A DNA stretch of 64,000 nucleotides. Origin: Sphingomonas ginsenosidivorax (GTDB taxonomy: Bacteria; Pseudomonadota; Alphaproteobacteria; Sphingomonadales; Sphingomonadaceae). Each line of letters begins with the position of its first letter. Positions within the stretch are counted from its first letter, which is position 1. A program made the position numbers and the translations under genes. Where the stretch lies: the NCBI RefSeq assembly GCF_007995065.1, contig NZ_VOQR01000001.1, positions 3,352,501-3,416,500 on the forward strand. The letters run 5' to 3'. Below, piece by piece: positions 61,141 through 64,000 of the stretch. Below the pieces are notes generated by a model. The model was not told where the DNA came from. It searched no databases and worked only from the letters and a program-made list of their open reading frames with translations.

Positions 61141-63616
61141 GGCGGACCCGGGCAGCGAGCGCAGCGAATGCTCCGGACAGCGCGGTGTCGGACACGGGCG
61201 GCGGCGGCGTCTTGGCAGGCGGGCGGCCGCGCCACACCCAGCGCGGGACGTCGCCGGGAACGGGGCGGAAGCCGAGTTCGGCCATCAGCCGCTCGAGCGA
61301 TGCCGCCTCGAGCCCGATCGAGGTGGCAAGCGCGGGATCGGGGGCAAAGGGCGTGCGGCCGTCGCGCGCATCATGCGCCGCGCGGGCGATCCGCTCGACC
61401 AGGTCGACCCGGACCGCCTGGTGCGCGAGCGGACGGAAGCCGCTGGCGATCCCCGCGCCGGACCGCGGCAGCACGGTGGCGCCATCGGGAGTCGCAGGCG
61501 CCGAAGCCCCGCGCGTCGCGAGCAGCGCGCGACGCCAGCGCGCGGCTTCGGGCTTCAACAGCCGCGCGTCGAACAGGTCGAGCGCACCGATCGTGATGCC
61601 GAGCGTACGCAGCCGCTTGCGCTCGTCGGGGGCGATCGCGTCGAGCGACAGCCGCAGCGGCATTCGCGGGGTGATGCCCCCCGCCGCCTCGATCGCACCG
61701 ACCACCGCACGCAGCGCCGGCGTCGCCAGCGGGTCGCGTGCCACCTCGGCGAGGCGGACGAGCCCGCCGACGCGCTTGCCCAGCATCGTCGCCAGCCATG
61801 CCCCCAGCCGCGCCTGAACTCGCTCGCGCATCGGCTTGTCGAGGCAGTCGAGATCGCGGTCGAGCACGAGTTTGGGCCGCGCGAGCGACGCCCCCATGCC
61901 GAGCGTCGCGACGCGGTGCCCGGCCCAGACGATATCGGTCTCGTCGAGCGTGATATCCCCGTCCGCCGCATCGATGAGCGCTTGGCCGCGCCGCGCGCGC
62001 TCGCCCGCCAGCCGCTTTTCCGCCGCGGCGAGCAACAGTCGCTTGTCCGCCGCGCGCGCGTCCGCCGCGACGGTGAAGCGGAACCCGTCGAGCCGGCCGA
62101 TCGCATGGTCTTCGACCATCACCTCGCCCTCCGCACCGATCACGACGGGCAGCGACGCGGCATCGGCGCCGATCTGCCGCATCAGCGCGGTGGTACGCTT
62201 GTCGACGAAGCGCTGCGTCAGGCTGGCATGCAGCGCGTCGGACAGCCGCTCCTCGAGCGCGGCGGTGCGCGCCGCCCAATGCGCGGGCTCGGCCAGCCAG
62301 TCGGTGCGCTGCGCGATATAGGCCCAGCTGCGCGCGGCGGCGATCCGCCCGGCGATCACCTCGACGTCGCCCGCGACGGTGTCGAGCCGGGCGATTTCGT
62401 CGGCGAACCATTGGTGCGGAATATGCCCGCGCGCCTCGCTCAGATGACCGAACAGCCGCGAGACGAAGCGCGCATGCGGATCGAGCCCGACTTTCCGGAA
62501 ATCGGGAACGCCGCATGCCGCCCACAGCCGCGCGACCATCTTCGGATGGCGCGCACGCTCGCGGACCCAGCCTTCTTCGGCAAGCCGCTTCAGCACGCCG
62601 AGATCGAGCGCCTGGGGTGCCGCGCGCAGCACTCCCGATGGCGGTCGCGCCTCCAGGCTCGCGATCAGCGCATCGACGCTCGCGAAATCGGGCTCGCCCT
62701 CGCGCCAGTAGAGGTTCTCGAGCCGCGGGAAGCGATGCTCCTCGATCGCCAGCACCTCTTCGGGCAGGAACGCGCCGGGACCGTCGTCGGACAGCGCGCC
62801 GAACGTCCCGTCGCGCTGGTGGCGGCCCGCACGGCCAGCGATCTGCGCCATCTCTGCGACGGTCAGCCGCCGCTGGCGCTTGCCGTCGAACTTGTTGAGG
62901 CTGGCGAACGCGACGTGCGCGACGTCCATGTTCAGCCCCATCCCGATCGCGTCGGTGGCGACGAGATAATCCACCTCGCCCGCCTGGAACATCGCGACCT
63001 GCGCGTTGCGCGTGCGCGGGGACAGCGCGCCCATTACCACCGCGGCGCCACCCCGCAGCCGACGCAGCATCTCGGCGACCGCGTAGACTTCCTCGGCGCT
63101 GAACGCGACGATCGCGGAACGCTTGGGCAGACGGCTGATCTTCTTCGCGCCTGCATAGGTCAGCGTCGAGAATCGCGGGCGATTGACGATCTCGGCGGTC
63201 GGCACCAGCGCCTTGATCATCGGCCGCAGCGCCTCCGACCCCAGGATCATCGTCTCCTCGCGACCGCGCGCGCGCAAAAGCCGGTCGGTGAAGACGTGGC
63301 CGCGTTCGGGATCGGCCCCCAGCTGCGCCTCGTCGATCCCGACGAACGCGACGTCCCGGTCGGGCATCGATTCGGCCGTGCACAGCAGCCAGCGTGCGTC
63401 CGGCGGCGTGATCTTCTCCTCGCCGGTGATCAGCGCGACGCGGTTCGCGCCCTTGATCGCGACGACGCGGTCATAGACCTCGCGCGCCAGCAGCCGCAGC
63501 GGAAAGCCGATCATCCCGCTCGAATGCGCGCACATCCGCTCGATCGCGAGATGCGTCTTGCCCGTGTTGGTCGGCCCCAGCACGGCCGTGATCGTACCGG
63601 ACGCATCGTCGTTCAT
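61133..63616 (-). CDS. SUV3-like DExH helicase
   Basis: 827 residues. Superfamily 2 helicase similar to the mitochondrial RNA helicase Suv3. Walker A GPTNTGKTH (about 14-22), a DEAQLGA motif II (about 95), GALSPRTRNAQV, DAIGMGLNMDV motif V (about 218) and QIAGRAGR motif VI (about 260), followed by C-terminal domains rich in Ala/Arg. Likely unwinds RNA in degradation. First gene of the helicase-S4-fdxA-carD series. Confidence 0.88.
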   Translation of the reverse strand: MNDDASGTITAVLGPTNTGKTHLAIERMCAHSSGMIGFPLRLLAREVYDRVVAIKGANRVALITGEEKITPPDARWLLCTAESMPDRDVAFVGIDEAQLGADPERGHVFTDRLLRARGREETMILGSEALRPMIKALVPTAEIVNRPRFSTLTYAGAKKISRLPKRSAIVAFSAEEVYAVAEMLRRLRGGAAVVMGALSPRTRNAQVAMFQAGEVDYLVATDAIGMGLNMDVAHVAFASLNKFDGKRQRRLTVAEMAQIAGRAGRHQRDGTFGALSDDGPGAFLPEEVLAIEEHRFPRLENLYWREGEPDFASVDALIASLEARPPSGVLRAAPQALDLGVLKRLAEEGWVRERARHPKMVARLWAACGVPDFRKVGLDPHARFVSRLFGHLSEARGHIPHQWFADEIARLDTVAGDVEVIAGRIAAARSWAYIAQRTDWLAEPAHWAARTAALEERLSDALHASLTQRFVDKRTTALMRQIGADAASLPVVIGAEGEVMVEDHAIGRLDGFRFTVAADARAADKRLLLAAAEKRLAGERARRGQALIDAADGDITLDETDIVWAGHRVATLGMGASLARPKLVLDRDLDCLDKPMRERVQARLGAWLATMLGKRVGGLVRLAEVARDPLATPALRAVVGAIEAAGGITPRMPLRLSLDAIAPDERKRLRTLGITIGALDLFDARLLKPEAARWRRALLATRGASAPATPDGATVLPRSGAGIASGFRPLAHQAVRVDLVERIARAAHDARDGRTPFAPDPALATSIGLEAASLERLMAELGFRPVPGDVPRWVWRGRPPAKTPPPPVSDTALSGAFAALAARVRHG

Positions 63617-64000
63617 GCGGGGTAACATCGGGCGTTCGGGCCGCGCTTGCAATGACTTGCGCGACACCGCGTCCTGTCCCGCCGTCAGTCCAGTCCTTGC
63701 GCCGGCGATAGACGCGCGAGCAATCCGACGGCGTCCGCACCGCGAACCGCGCACCCGACCAGCTGTGCGAAACCGGAGAAAACCCCTCGCTTCGCGCCGG
63801 TTCCACACGGGTTTCACGGGCCGGCTGCACGGCGCAACGCCTCGGCGCAAACGCGTCTCTCCCTGCCCCCGGTTAATTTGACTTTAGCACCTGTTCTCCA
63901 CAACCACCGCACCCGACGCCGCGGGGGGACCGCGCGCTTTGCCGAAAGTGCCTGCGTGTTTCTTCGTGACGAGACTGGACTGGAACTGGCCGGCGGAACC
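63617..64000. other. Gene-free right end
   Basis: 384 bp upstream of the helicase. No convincing frame on either strand. Contains TTGACT (63868-63873) in an unusually AT-rich patch (GGTTAATTTGACTTTAGC), which could be a promoter pointing right into a gene beyond the window, and TTCTCCACA, a partial DnaA-box match. Confidence 0.4.

Noticed and set aside
63880..63920. TTCTCCACA near the right end as a chromosomal origin DnaA box
   Set aside because: A single imperfect match without a cluster of boxes or neighbouring dnaA/hemE-type genes.

Overview
The window is high-GC alphaproteobacterial DNA, most likely Sphingomonas or a close sphingomonad. The gene content supports this: a CcrM-type GANTC methyltransferase, a split three-subunit transhydrogenase behind an aa3-type cytochrome oxidase subunit IV peptide, the helicase/S4/ferredoxin/CarD block, a DUF1134 (EipA-like) protein, and a gene transfer agent (GTA) cluster of the Rhodobacter type. 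The 64 kb looks like ordinary chromosome. There is one tRNA (Val, UAC), and no rRNA, CRISPR array, intact insertion sequence or integrase.

Layout. 1-8.0 kb: the end of a polysaccharide flippase, an EipA-like protein, pyrC, ygfZ, ugd (UDP-glucose dehydrogenase) and an OmpA-type outer membrane protein. 8.1-22.5 kb: a GTA-like cluster on the minus strand running TerS-like, TerL, portal, protease, capsid, adaptor, tail terminator, tail tube, small tail proteins, tape measure, distal tail protein, hub, peptidase, megatron-like protein and a DUF2793 protein. A consensus-like promoter lies in front of it. The cluster lacks an obvious stopper (gp7), and its gp12 and gp15 have unusual sizes. 22.8-26.0 kb: a TadG-type VWA protein and two TadE-like pseudopilins. 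26-31.8 kb: oligopeptidase B, a thioesterase, glmM, a dicarboxylate/amino-acid symporter and a scrap of an aldo/keto reductase. 31.9-34.5 kb: an NfrB-like glycosyltransferase translationally coupled to an NfrA-C-like protein. 34.5-43.7 kb: a TauE-type exporter with its TIGR02186 partner, a HerA-type ATPase, a queuosine-precursor transporter, a nucleoside transporter, a fasciclin protein, a DapF-like epimerase, a divergent DUF6456/XRE pair and a DUF1440 protein. 43.7-50.5 kb: tRNA-Val, a MarR-like regulator, the pnt operon with an embedded DUF559 nuclease gene, an NtrC-family regulator and an unknown protein. 50.5-64 kb: bestrophin, folP, ccrM, rnhB, thiD, a cyclophilin, mgtE, DUF1489, two GIN-domain proteins, carD, fdxA, an S4 protein and a SUV3-like helicase.

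The second theme is repeats. At least five families of palindromic or inverted-repeat elements occupy nearly every non-overlapping intergenic gap, including all six gaps inside the GTA cluster. One copy lies in frame inside thiD, and another supplies the C-terminus of the GTA protease. Several gene remnants sit beside these elements: a duplicated 5' end of gp13, a second copy of the NfrA-like 3' end, and a 20-bp tandem array.

All calls come from reading the sequence and from knowledge of protein families. No database search was run, so names for divergent genes are inferences.
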